Part shown: positions 1 through 7,829 of the stretch, in pieces
Layout: each line of letters starts with the position of its first letter
How positions within the stretch are numbered: the stretch's first letter is position 1
Assembly (NCBI GenBank): GCA_937928195.1
Contig: CALEYZ010000015.1
Location: 1 to 10,624, forward strand
Length of the DNA stretch: 10,624 nt
DNA from: an uncultured Limnohabitans sp.
Lineage (GTDB): Bacteria; Pseudomonadota; Gammaproteobacteria; Burkholderiales; Burkholderiaceae_C
Reading direction: 5' to 3'
Notes under the pieces: model-generated
Database searches by the model: none
What the model saw: the letters and a program-made list of their open reading frames with translations, nothing else
What the model was told of the DNA's origin: nothing
Made by a program: the position numbers and the translations under genes

Positions 1-550
1 CGGCGCGGAATTTATCGCGGCGGTGGATCAGGTGCACCTGGCTGGCGATGTTGGAGAGGTACAAAGCCTCTTCCACGGCGGTGTTGCCGCCGCCCACCAC
101 GCAGACCGGTTGCTCGCGGTAAAAGAAGCCGTCACAGGTGGCGCAGCCCGACACGCCGCGGCCCATGAAGGCCTCTTCCGAGGGCAGGCCCAGGTACTTG
201 GCCGAAGCGCCGGTGCAGATGATCAGCGAGTCGCAGGTGTAGGTGCCGCTGTCGCCCATCAGGGTGAAGGGGCGTTTGGAGAAGTCGACCTTGTGGATGT
301 GGTCAAACACGATTTGGGTGTTGAAACGCTCGGCATGCTGCTGAAAACGTTGCATCAGCTCGGGGCCTTGCACGCCGTGGACGTCAGCCGGCCAGTTGTC
401 TACCTCGGTGGTGGTCATGAGTTGGCCGCCCTGGGCCATGCCAGTGATCAACAGGGGTTTGAGGTTGGCGCGGGCCGCGTAGACGGCAGCGGTGTAGCCG
501 GCAGGGCCGGAGCCGAGAATCAAAACTTGGGCGTGTTGGGAATTGGACAT
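1..550 (-). CDS. trxB: Thioredoxin reductase (NADPH), N-terminal part, cut by the left edge
   Basis: Cytoplasmic flavoenzyme that uses NADPH to reduce thioredoxin. Reading the minus strand from the ATG at 550-548 gives 183 residues that run off the window; the family is usually about 310-320 residues, so roughly 40% is missing at the C-terminus. Visible signatures: the FAD-binding loop GSGPAG at residues 13-18, the GGQLMTT stretch at 41-47, the redox-active CATC disulfide at 136-139, the NADP-binding GGGNTA at 153-158, and HRRDKFRA at 176-183. The CATC placement matches E. coli TrxB, which supports the start. No clear Shine-Dalgarno sequence precedes the ATG. It is divergent from ftsK, an arrangement I recall from other betaproteobacteria. 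The identity is secure from the motifs; only the remainder of the gene is unseen. Confidence 0.96.
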   Translation of the reverse strand, partial: MSNSQHAQVLILGSGPAGYTAAVYAARANLKPLLITGMAQGGQLMTTTEVDNWPADVHGVQGPELMQRFQQHAERFNTQIVFDHIHKVDFSKRPFTLMGDSGTYTCDSLIICTGASAKYLGLPSEEAFMGRGVSGCATCDGFFYREQPVCVVGGGNTAVEEALYLSNIASQVHLIHRRDKFRA

Positions 551-653
551 GAGAGTCGCGCAATCAAAAGAGACAATAAAGACAAGATTGTAAGAACCCC
601 ACCATTGCCCCAGACGGCGTAAGGTCGCCTCTCGGGTAAGCTCTCGCCCAGAC
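551..653. promoter_or_regulatory. Divergent trxB/ftsK intergenic region
   Basis: This 103-base gap separates two divergent start codons, so it should hold promoters for both genes. On the minus strand TACAAT (complement of 587-592) is a fair -10 candidate for trxB, but no good -35 hexamer lies 16-18 bases upstream of it. On the plus strand no convincing -10/-35 pair or Shine-Dalgarno sequence precedes the ftsK ATG at 654. The assignment as a promoter region is inferred from gene orientation, not from strong motifs. Confidence 0.4.
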
Positions 654-2992
654 ATGACTTACTCGCTCAACACATTGACCCACGATCGCCGCCCATCCGG
701 AGCCGATGGCGACGCCAAACCCACCGGTTTTCGACGCTTTGCGCAAGAAATTGCGCTGACCGCCGGTTTTGTCTTCATGGCGTTCTGGTTGCTGGCCTTG
801 CTGACCCACTCTTCGTTGGACCCTCCTGGACCACCACCGGCTCGGGTGGTACCGTGCGCAACTTTGGCGGGCGCTTGGGTGCCTGGCTGGGCGACATGAG
901 CTTTTTCCTCCTCGGCTACTCGGTGTGGTGGTGTTATGCGGCGGCCCTGATTGCCTGGCTGGCTGCCTTGGCCAACCGCTTGCGCGATGACGAAGACCCC
1001 GCGCCCGAGCACGAAGGCTGGCGTTACACCCGCTTTGCGTTTTGGGCCGGTTTGACCTTGTTGCTGATCTCCAGTGCTGGTCTGGAATGGACGCGCTTGT
1101 ACCGTTTTGAAGACCGCTTGCCCGGCCATGTCAGTGGCGGCGTGCTGGGTTACCTGATTGGGCCGTTCAGCCTGCAGTGGCTGGGCTTTAATGGCTCGGG
1201 GCTGATCTTCATTGTGTTTGGTGTGGTCGGTGCGTCGTGGGTGTTCCGTTTTTCATGGGGGCAAACCGCTGAAAACATTGGTGCTTTGCTAGACGGCATG
1301 TATGAGAAATGGCGCGAGCGTCGCGAGCGCGAAGAAGACGTGGCCTACGGTTTGGTCGCTGCACGCGAGCGTGAAGAAGTGGTGTTTGAAGAGCGCGTAG
1401 AAATCAAAGAGCATCCGCCCATCACCGTGCACATTGAGCCCGAAGTGATTGAAGTGCCCAAGAGCGCGCGCGTGGCCAAAGAACGCCAAAAAACCTTGTT
1501 CAGCGATGCTGCGACCGACTCACGCTTGCCGCAGGTCGACTTGTTGGACGACCCATTGGCTCGCCAAGACACCGTGGCCCCCGAAACGCTGGAAATGACC
1601 AGCCGCATGATTGAGAAAAAACTCAAAGACTTCGGCGTGGAAGTGCGCGTGGTGGCGGCGTCTCCTGGCCCAGTGATTACCCGTTACGAGATTGAACCCG
1701 CCACCGGCGTGAAGGGTTCACAAGTGTTGAACCTCGCCAAAGACTTGGCGCGTTCACTCTCGCTGGTGTCGATTCGCGTGGTGGAAACCATTCCTGGCAA
1801 AAACTACATGGCGCTGGAGTTGCCCAACGCCAAACGTCAGTCCATTCGCTTGAGCGAGATTTTGGGCTCGGATGTGTACAACGAATCCAAGTCTTTGCTG
1901 ACCATGGGTTTGGGCAAAGACATTGTGGGCAACCCCATCGTGGCCGACTTGGCCAAGATGCCTCACGTCTTGGTGGCGGGTACCACGGGCTCGGGTAAAT
2001 CGGTGGGTATCAACGCCATGATTTTGTCCTTGCTCTACAAGGCCGAAGCCCGCGATGTGCGCTTGCTCATGATCGACCCCAAGATGTTGGAGATGTCGGT
2101 TTACGAAGGCATTCCTCATTTGCTGGCGCCTGTGGTCACCGACATGCGTCAAGCCGCGCATGGCCTCAATTGGTGCGTGGGTGAAATGGAGCGACGCTAC
2201 AAGTTGATGAGCAAAATGGGCGTGCGCAATTTGGCGGGCTACAACGCCAAAATTGACGAAGCCACTGAGCGCGAAGAATTCATCTTGAACCCGTTCAGCC
2301 TTACGCCCGATGATCCCGAACCCCTCAAGCGCTTGCCCCACATCGTGGTGGTGATTGATGAGTTGGCCGACTTGATGATGGTGGTGGGCAAGAAGATTGA
2401 AGAGCTCATTGCGCGTTTGGCGCAAAAGGCACGGGCTGCGGGTATTCATTTGATTCTGGCCACGCAGCGTCCCAGTGTGGATGTGATTACGGGTTTGATC
2501 AAGGCCAATATTCCCACGCGCATTGCGTTCCAAGTCTCTAGCAAAATTGACAGCCGAACCATTCTGGACCAGATGGGTGCTGAAGCACTGCTGGGCATGG
2601 GTGACATGCTGTACATGCCATCGGGAACAGGCTTCCCCATCCGTGTGCACGGCGCCTTTGTCAGCGACGAAGAAGTGCACCGCGTGGTCAGTTACCTCAA
2701 GACCCAAGGCGACCCCGATTACATCGAAGGCGTGTTGGAAGGTGGCACCACCGACGGTGAAGACACCAGCTATGGTGAAAGTGGCGATGCAGAAAAAGAC
2801 CCGATGTATGACCAAGCGGTGGAAGTGGTGTTGAAAAATCGCAAGGCCAGTATTTCGTTGGTGCAGCGTCACCTCAAAATTGGCTACAACCGCGCAGCAC
2901 GTTTGGTTGAAGAAATGGAAAAAGCTGGCTTGGTCAGCGCCATGAGCACCAACGGCCAGCGTGAAATTTTGGTGCCAGCGCGCGCTGAATAA
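654..2992 (+). CDS. ftsK: DNA translocase FtsK, with an apparent one-base frameshift near codon 56
   Basis: Inner-membrane, septum-located ATPase that pumps DNA and helps resolve chromosome dimers at division. The conserved N-terminus starts at ATG 654 (MTYSLNTL) and includes a first membrane helix, about residues 31-51. After Asp at 819-821 the homology continues only in the -1 frame, PSWTTTGSGGTVRNFGG from 821, and that frame stays open to the stop at 2992. Joined, the protein is 779 residues, close to what I expect for betaproteobacterial FtsK. In joined numbering: further membrane segments at about 84-107, 128-144 and 182-199; a short charged linker; Walker A GTTGSGKS at 443-450; Walker B IVVVIDE at 564-570; and a winged-helix gamma (KOPS-reading) domain from about 716. 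Unjoined, the long frame begins at GTG 854 (712 residues) or ATG 896 (698 residues) and lacks the first helix. lolA follows 26 bases downstream. Identity is certain; whether the frameshift is real is not. Confidence 0.93.
816..829 (+). other. Frameshift site in ftsK (probable one-base deletion in a C run)
   Basis: The bases read TTG GAC CCT CCT in the frame of ATG 654, but FtsK-like sequence continues as CCC TCC TGG from 821. Adding one C to the CCC run at 821-823 would give L-D-P-S-W and restore one frame from 654 to 2992. The site is not a standard X XXY YYZ slippery heptamer, so programmed -1 slippage is unlikely. A sequencing or assembly error, or a true deletion, is more plausible. Confidence 0.8.
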
Positions 2993-3018
2993 ATCTTTGC
3001 GCACAAAGAAACAAGCTC

Positions 3019-3696
3019 ATGACTGCCATTGTTCGATTCATTGGGATAGGCTTGTTTGCATTGCAAATGTCATCGTTTGCATGGGCACAAGGGTCGCTTG
3101 ATTCGCTGGAGGTCCTAAGCCAGTTCTTGAAACAAACGCAGAGTGGTCGTGCGCAATTCACGCAAGTGGTGAGCGCACCTGCCAAAGCAGACCAAGCCCC
3201 GCGCCGTAAAACTTCGTCGGGCAACTTCGAGTTTCAAAGACCACAGCAGTTTCGATTTGCGTACCAAAAACCATTTGTGCAAACCATGGTGTCCGATGGC
3301 CAGTTGCTCTGGTTGTACGACGCCGATTTGAACCAAGTCACCGTTCGCAAACAAAGCCAATTGTTGGGGCAAACACCTGCCGCCTTCATTGCGTCGTCCG
3401 GTGATCTCAAAACGCTTCAAACGGAATTCAGCTTAAAGGCAGAGCCTGATGCAGAGGGTCTTCAGTGGGTCAAGGCCACGCCAAAGCAATCAGACGGCGC
3501 GCTGCAATCCATTCGTGTGGGCCTGAAGTCATCGCAAGGGGCTGGCACACCACCGGTTTTGACTGTGCTCGAAATTGTGGATGGCTTGGGACAAACTTCC
3601 CGCTTGAGTTTTCAAAACTTTGAGGTCAACCTCAAGTTGCCCGCTGACACGTTTCAGTTCAAAGCGCCCGCAGGTGTGCAGGTGATTCGCCCATGA
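3019..3696 (+). CDS. lolA: Outer-membrane lipoprotein carrier protein LolA
   Basis: Periplasmic chaperone that takes lipoproteins released by LolCDE at the inner membrane and hands them to LolB at the outer membrane. The 225-residue product begins with a signal peptide: a basic start, a hydrophobic core, and a likely signal peptidase I cut after A23 (AWA|QG). The mature part shows the family pattern: GNFEFQRPQQFRFAY, then SDGQLLWLYDADLNQVTVR, then a TPAAFI segment, and a C-terminal LPADTFQFKAPAGVQVI. The length is slightly above the family's usual 200-210. It sits between ftsK and rarA, the order also found in E. coli. The stop overlaps the rarA start as ATGA at 3693-3696, suggesting translational coupling. 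The Shine-Dalgarno sequence before ATG 3019 is weak. GC looks lower here than in neighbouring genes, by eye. Confidence 0.95.
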   Translation: MTAIVRFIGIGLFALQMSSFAWAQGSLDSLEVLSQFLKQTQSGRAQFTQVVSAPAKADQAPRRKTSSGNFEFQRPQQFRFAYQKPFVQTMVSDGQLLWLYDADLNQVTVRKQSQLLGQTPAAFIASSGDLKTLQTEFSLKAEPDAEGLQWVKATPKQSDGALQSIRVGLKSSQGAGTPPVLTVLEIVDGLGQTSRLSFQNFEVNLKLPADTFQFKAPAGVQVIRP

Positions 3697-4994
3697 ACGC
3701 CAGCCCGCACTTGCAGCAACCTTTGGCAGAGCGACTGCGTCCTCGCAATTTGGGCGAGGTCATTGGTCAGCAGCACCTGATCGGTGAAGGCCTGGCTTTG
3801 CGTTTGGCCTTTGAGTCAGGTCAGCCGCACAGTTGCATTTTGTGGGGCCCACCGGGTGTGGGCAAAACCACCATTGCCCGTTTGATGGCCGATGCCTTCG
3901 ATGCGCAATTCATCAGCATCAGTGCGGTGTTGGGCGGCGTTAAAGACATTCGTGACGCGGTTGACAAAGCGCAGGCTGCGCTCAATGGCCTTCAACCGCA
4001 GCGCACCATTGTGTTTGTTGACGAGGTGCATCGCTTTAACAAAAGTCAGCAAGACGCATTTTTGCCGCATGTGGAAAGTGGCCTCTTCACCTTCATCGGT
4101 GCCACCACCGAGAACCCTTCGTTTGAAGTCAATTCGGCCTTGCTCTCACGAGCAGCGGTTTACGTGCTGCAGGCCTTGGGTGAAGAGGACCTGAAGCAAA
4201 TTGTCCAACGTGCACTGGAGATCGGTGCCATTGCCCCGCTTGAGGCTGAAGCCTCGCAGCGTCTCATTGCCTATGCCGACGGCGATGCGCGTCGCTTGCT
4301 GAACACCTTGGAAACCTTGGCTGTGGCGGCCCAGCGAGAAAAGCTCGACAGTATTTCAGATGCGTGGCTCTTGAAAGTCTTGGGCGAGCGCATGCGCCGA
4401 TATGACAAAGGTGGCGAGCAGTTTTACGACACCATCAGCGCGCTGCACAAATCTGTTCGGGGTTCGGATCCAGACGCTGCACTTTATTGGTTCACGCGCA
4501 TGCTCGATGGGGGTGCAGATCCGCGTTACATGGCCCGTCGCCTGATTCGCATGGCGGCCGAAGACATTGGCTTGGCCGACCCCAGAGCACTGCGTTTGGC
4601 CTTGGACGCTGCTGAAGTCTACGAACGCCTTGGCAGCCCAGAGGGCGAACTGGCTCTGGCAGAATGCGTCATTTATTTGGCCGTGGCGGCCAAATCGAAT
4701 GCGGTTTACAAAGCGTTCAACGAAGCCAAAGCTTGGGTGAAGAAAGACGGGACAAGGCCCGTACCCCTGCATTTGCGCAACGCGCCCACCCAATTGATGA
4801 AAACCTTGGACTATGGCAAGGGTTATCGATATGCCCACGATGAAGCAGATGGCTTTGCGGCAGGCGAAAATTACTTCCCTGACGGCATGCCAGATCCGGG
4901 GTTTTATCGTCCGGTTGAGCGCGGCTTAGAGTTGAAAATTGCAGAAAAAATGGCCAGCTTGCGTGAGAAAAATCGCGCACGCGGTGCCAAATAA
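3693..4994 (+). CDS. rarA: Replication-associated recombination protein A (RarA/MgsA), AAA+ ATPase
   Basis: Cytoplasmic AAA+ ATPase of the clamp-loader clade (MgsA in E. coli, WRNIP1 in eukaryotes) that acts at stalled replication forks and interacts with single-stranded-DNA-binding protein. The 433-residue length is normal for the family. Visible motifs: RPRNLGEVIGQQHL near 16-29; Walker A GPPGVGKTT at 52-60; Walker B IVFVDEVHRFN at 106-116; sensor 1 GATTENPSF at 136-144; and the SR arginine-finger pair at 152-153. The helical C-terminal part contains DGGADPRYMARRLIRMAAEDIGLADP and an AVYKAFNEA stretch, typical of the tetramerisation region. The start overlaps the lolA stop by four bases and has no strong Shine-Dalgarno sequence, so coupling to lolA is likely. 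Only 13 bases separate its stop from livH. Confidence 0.96.
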   Translation: MNASPHLQQPLAERLRPRNLGEVIGQQHLIGEGLALRLAFESGQPHSCILWGPPGVGKTTIARLMADAFDAQFISISAVLGGVKDIRDAVDKAQAALNGLQPQRTIVFVDEVHRFNKSQQDAFLPHVESGLFTFIGATTENPSFEVNSALLSRAAVYVLQALGEEDLKQIVQRALEIGAIAPLEAEASQRLIAYADGDARRLLNTLETLAVAAQREKLDSISDAWLLKVLGERMRRYDKGGEQFYDTISALHKSVRGSDPDAALYWFTRMLDGGADPRYMARRLIRMAAEDIGLADPRALRLALDAAEVYERLGSPEGELALAECVIYLAVAAKSNAVYKAFNEAKAWVKKDGTRPVPLHLRNAPTQLMKTLDYGKGYRYAHDEADGFAAGENYFPDGMPDPGFYRPVERGLELKIAEKMASLREKNRARGAK

Positions 4995-4995
4995 C

Positions 4996-5000
4996 AGGAG
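4996..5000 (+). promoter_or_regulatory. Ribosome binding site fixing the livH start
   Basis: AGGAG lies 7 bases before ATG 5008. It selects this start over in-frame start codons further upstream, which would lie inside rarA and add residues unlike LivH. Confidence 0.8.
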
Positions 5001-5007
5001 TGTCGGT

Positions 5008-5937
5008 ATGGATGTTTTTATTCAGCAAGTCATCAATGGCTTGGTGCAGGGCAGTATGTATGCGCTGATCGCTTTGGGTTACACCATGGTGTACGGCATC
5101 ATCAATTTGATCAACTTTGCCCACGGCGAGGTGTTGATGGTGGCCGCGCTCACCAGTTGGTCTGTCATCGGTTTGATGCAAGAGGCCACGCCCGGTTTGC
5201 CTGGCTGGTTGATGCTGCTCATCTCTTTGATCATTGCCAGTGTGGTGGCAGCAACGCTCAATTTTGCGATTGAGAAAATTGCCTATCGTCCTTTGCGAAA
5301 CAGCCCGAAGTTGGCCCCCCTCATCACCGCCATTGGTGTCAGCATCTTGCTGCAAACCTTGGCCATGATCATCTGGAAGCCCAACTACAAGCCTTATCCC
5401 ACCTTGTTGTCGGCCACGCCCATCAACGTGGGGGGCGCTGTCATCAGCACAACGCAAATCATGATCTTGGGTGTGACGGCCATTTCATTGGCCTTGCTGA
5501 TGTGGTTGGTCAATTCCACCAAGTTGGGCCGCGCCATGCGCGCTACCTCCGAAAACCCACGCGTTGCAGCCTTGATGGGTGTGAAGCCTGACATGGTTAT
5601 TTCTGCCACCTTCGTCATTGGCGCTGTGTTGGCTGCCATTGCTGGTGTGATGTTTGCGTCCAACTACGGCACCGTGCATCACAGCATGGGCTTCTTGCCA
5701 GGTCTCAAAGCCTTTACCGCCGCCGTGTTCGGCGGCATTGGCAACTTAACCGGCGCGGTGGTGGGCGGTATTTTGTTAGGCCTGATCGAGTCCATTGGCT
5801 CGGGCTACATCGGCCATCTCACAGGGGGCGTGTTGGGCAGTCACTACGCTGATATTTTTGCGTTCATTGTGCTCATTGTGGTGTTGACCCTGCGTCCTTC
5901 GGGCTTGATGGGTGAACGCGTGGCCGATCGCGCTTAA
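5008..5937 (+). CDS. livH: Branched-chain amino-acid type ABC transporter permease LivH
   Basis: One of two inner-membrane permease subunits of a HAAT-family importer (leucine/isoleucine/valine type, though relatives carry urea, amides or aromatic acids). The 309-residue product is strongly hydrophobic, with about eight membrane segments. Family signatures include QGSMYALIALGYTMVYGIINLINFAHGE at about 14-41 (quoted parts: MYALIALGYTMVYG, NLINFAHGE), the cytoplasmic coupling loop GRAMRATSENPRVAALMGV at 174-192, and the conserved FGGIGNLTGAVVGG at 241-254. The start at 5008 is chosen because of the AGGAG site and because MDVFIQQVINGLVQG is the typical LivH beginning. It is 13 bases after rarA and 15 bases before livM. 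The actual substrate cannot be read from the permease. Confidence 0.93.
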   Translation: MDVFIQQVINGLVQGSMYALIALGYTMVYGIINLINFAHGEVLMVAALTSWSVIGLMQEATPGLPGWLMLLISLIIASVVAATLNFAIEKIAYRPLRNSPKLAPLITAIGVSILLQTLAMIIWKPNYKPYPTLLSATPINVGGAVISTTQIMILGVTAISLALLMWLVNSTKLGRAMRATSENPRVAALMGVKPDMVISATFVIGAVLAAIAGVMFASNYGTVHHSMGFLPGLKAFTAAVFGGIGNLTGAVVGGILLGLIESIGSGYIGHLTGGVLGSHYADIFAFIVLIVVLTLRPSGLMGERVADRA

Positions 5938-5939
5938 TT

Positions 5940-5944
5940 GGGAG
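5940..5944 (+). promoter_or_regulatory. Ribosome binding site fixing the livM start
   Basis: GGGAG ends 8 bases before ATG 5953. This favours 5953 over the in-frame TTG at 5938, which directly abuts the livH stop and would place the Shine-Dalgarno sequence inside the gene. Confidence 0.75.
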
Positions 5945-5952
5945 CTCAAGAA

Positions 5953-7038
5953 ATGAATGCCTCTAAAAATACAAAAGCGATTGCGTTGGGTGTGTTGCTC
6001 GTCGTGTTGCCCTTGGTGTTGCAGCAATTTGGCAACGCCTGGGTCCGCATTGCCGACATGGCTTTGTTGTACGTGTTGTTGGCCGTTGGCCTGAACATTG
6101 TGGTGGGTTACGCCGGTCTGTTGGACCTGGGTTATGTGGCCTTCTTTGCGGTGGGTGCCTACATGTATGGCTTGTTGGCCTCGCCCCATCTGACAGAAAC
6201 TTTCCCGCTCATTGCCGCCATGTTTCCGGGCGGCTTGCACATGCCTTTATGGGTGATCGTGCCTGTGGGCGCTGCAGTGGCAGGTTTGTTCGGCATGCTG
6301 CTTGGCGCGCCGACCTTGAAGTTGCGCGGTGATTACTTGGCCATCGTCACCTTGGGCTTTGGTGAAATCATCCGTGTGTTCTTGAACAACTTGGACCAAC
6401 CCGTCAACATCACCAACGGCCCCAAAGGCTTGAACCAAATTGATGCCATCCATTTTTTCGGCATCAACTTGGGCAAGAAACTGGATGTGTTGGGTTTTGA
6501 GGTGGCCTCGGTCAGCCTTTACTACTACCTGTTCTTGGCCTTGGTATTGGTCACCATTTTGATTTCCTATCGCCTGGAAATTTCACGCATTGGCCGTGCA
6601 TGGATGGCCATTCGCGAAGATGAAATTGCGGCCAAAGCCATGGGCCTGAACACCCGCAACTTGAAGCTCATGGCCTTCGGCATGGGCGCCACATTTGGCG
6701 GTATTTCGGGGGCCATGTTTGCGGGCTTCCAGGGCTTCATCTCGCCTGAGTCTTTCAGCTTGATGGAGTCGGTCATGATTGTGGCCATGGTGGTCTTGGG
6801 TGGCTTGGGTCACTTGCCTGGCGTGGTCTTGGGTGCCGTGCTGTTGTCGGCTTTGCCCGAAATCTTGCGGTATGTGGCAGGTCCCTTGCAGTCCATGACC
6901 GACGGTCGCATCGATGCCGCCATCTTGCGTCAGCTGCTGATCGCATTGGCCATGATCATCATCATGCTGATGCGTCCCCGCGGTTTGTGGCCATCCCACG
7001 AACATGGCAAAGCGCTCCAAACGAAAGAGGGGGCCTGA
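5953..7038 (+). CDS. livM: Branched-chain amino-acid type ABC transporter permease LivM
   Basis: Second permease of the HAAT importer, pairing with LivH in the inner membrane. The 361-residue product is normal in size. Visible signatures: LLYVLLAVGLNIVVGYAGLLDLG at about 38-60 (for example LNIVVGYAGLLDLGYVAFF), LKLRGDYLAIVTLGFGEIIR at 122-141, the coupling loop GRAWMAIREDEIAAKAMGLN at 214-233, and GGLGHLPGVVLGAVLL at 283-298. It ends with a hydrophobic run followed by MRPRGLWPS, a usual LivM ending. The start is the ATG at 5953, set by the GGGAG site; a TTG start at 5938 would add five residues. Only one base separates its stop from the livG start, so it is co-transcribed with its neighbours. 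Confidence 0.93.
   Translation: MNASKNTKAIALGVLLVVLPLVLQQFGNAWVRIADMALLYVLLAVGLNIVVGYAGLLDLGYVAFFAVGAYMYGLLASPHLTETFPLIAAMFPGGLHMPLWVIVPVGAAVAGLFGMLLGAPTLKLRGDYLAIVTLGFGEIIRVFLNNLDQPVNITNGPKGLNQIDAIHFFGINLGKKLDVLGFEVASVSLYYYLFLALVLVTILISYRLEISRIGRAWMAIREDEIAAKAMGLNTRNLKLMAFGMGATFGGISGAMFAGFQGFISPESFSLMESVMIVAMVVLGGLGHLPGVVLGAVLLSALPEILRYVAGPLQSMTDGRIDAAILRQLLIALAMIIIMLMRPRGLWPSHEHGKALQTKEGA
7026..7033 (+). promoter_or_regulatory. Ribosome binding site for livG
   Basis: AGAGGGGG, inside the last livM codons, lies 6 bases before ATG 7040. It supports this start over the ATG at 7004, which would overlap livM and add a basic stretch unlike LivG, and over the second in-frame ATG at 7058. Confidence 0.7.
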
Positions 7039-7039
7039 C

Positions 7040-7828
7040 ATGAGCCTTGACAATCAAATGAGCAAAACAGTTTTAAAAGTTGCCGGCATCTCCAAGCGCT
7101 TTGGCGGCTTGCAGGCATTGTCCGATGTGGACATGACCATTGAACGTGGTCAGGTGTACGGCCTGATCGGTCCCAACGGTGCAGGCAAAACCACTTTCTT
7201 CAACGTCATCACCGGCTTGTACACGCCCGACAGCGGCAGCTTTGAGTTGGCCGGCAAACCCTACCAGCCCACGGCAGTGCACGAAGTGGCACAAGCGGGC
7301 ATTGCGCGTACCTTTCAAAACATTCGTTTGTTTGCTGAAATGACCGCCTTAGAAAACGTGATGGTGGGTCGTCACGTGCGCACGCAGTCGGGCTTGTTGG
7401 GGGCTATTTTTAGAACGCCCAAATTCAAACAAGAAGAAGCCGAAATTGCACAGCGCGCACAAGAGTTGTTGGACTATGTGGGCATTGGAAAATATGCCGA
7501 TTACCGTGCTCGCACTTTGTCGTATGGCGATCAGCGTCGTTTGGAAATTGCACGTGCCTTGGCCACAGACCCCCAGCTCATCGCATTGGACGAGCCAGCT
7601 GCCGGCATGAATGCCACTGAAAAAGTTCAACTGCGAGAACTGATTGATCAAATCCGAAGAGACAACCGCACCATCTTGTTGATTGAGCACGATGTGAAGT
7701 TGGTGATGGGTTTGTGCGATCGCGTCACGGTGCTGGACTATGGCAAAAAGATTGCAGAAGGCTCACCCGCCGAAGTGCAAAAAGATGAAAAAGTGATCGA
7801 AGCCTATTTGGGCACCGGAGGACATTGA
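7040..7828 (+). CDS. livG: Branched-chain amino-acid type ABC transporter ATP-binding protein LivG
   Basis: Cytoplasmic ATPase that powers the LivHM permeases together with LivF. From ATG 7040 the product is 262 residues, normal for LivG. Motifs in order: Walker A GPNGAGKTT at 44-52; Q-loop glutamine in ARTFQNIRLF at 93; signature LSYGDQRRLEIARAL at 160-174; Walker B LIALDEP at 180-186 with the catalytic glutamate at 185; and switch histidine in IEHD at 217. The long insert between the Q-loop and signature (about 115-150) and the AAGMN sequence after Walker B mark LivG rather than LivF. ATG 7058 (256 residues) is a possible alternative start. One base separates it from livM before and from livF after. 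Confidence 0.94.
   Translation: MSLDNQMSKTVLKVAGISKRFGGLQALSDVDMTIERGQVYGLIGPNGAGKTTFFNVITGLYTPDSGSFELAGKPYQPTAVHEVAQAGIARTFQNIRLFAEMTALENVMVGRHVRTQSGLLGAIFRTPKFKQEEAEIAQRAQELLDYVGIGKYADYRARTLSYGDQRRLEIARALATDPQLIALDEPAAGMNATEKVQLRELIDQIRRDNRTILLIEHDVKLVMGLCDRVTVLDYGKKIAEGSPAEVQKDEKVIEAYLGTGGH
7817..7822 (+). promoter_or_regulatory. Ribosome binding site for livF
   Basis: GGAGGA, inside the last livG codons, lies 7 bases before ATG 7830. It is the strongest Shine-Dalgarno match in the cluster. Confidence 0.8.
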
Positions 7829-7829
7829 A

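Noticed and set aside
23..622. Plus-strand open frame of 199 codons opposite trxB
   Set aside because: It is antisense to unmistakable TrxB sequence including the CATC motif, so it is a shadow frame.
816..829. Programmed -1 ribosomal frameshifting in ftsK
   Set aside because: There is no X XXY YYZ slippery heptamer and no obvious downstream stimulatory hairpin, and FtsK is not known to need frameshifting; a simple indel is more likely.
1754..3004. Long minus-strand open frame (416 codons) opposite ftsK
   Set aside because: It is histidine- and glutamine-rich low-quality sequence lying exactly antisense to conserved FtsK codons, shows no recognisable domain, and is explained by codon bias of the real gene.
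2995..3008. Small inverted repeat CTTTG-CGCA-CAAAG between ftsK and lolA
   Set aside because: A 5-base stem is too short to be a terminator, has no T run after it, and is expected by chance in this length of sequence.
4717..6240. Minus-strand open frames opposite rarA, livH and livM (4717-5457 and 5776-6240)
   Set aside because: Compositionally odd (rich in His, Gln, Asp) and antisense to well-conserved permease and ATPase genes, with no domain or ribosome binding site.
7559..7600. Aspartate in the LivG signature (LSYGDQ rather than LSYGQQ)
   Set aside because: The signature begins just upstream near 7517, and as far as I recall this variant is common in betaproteobacterial LivG; all other catalytic residues are intact, so it is not a sign of inactivation.
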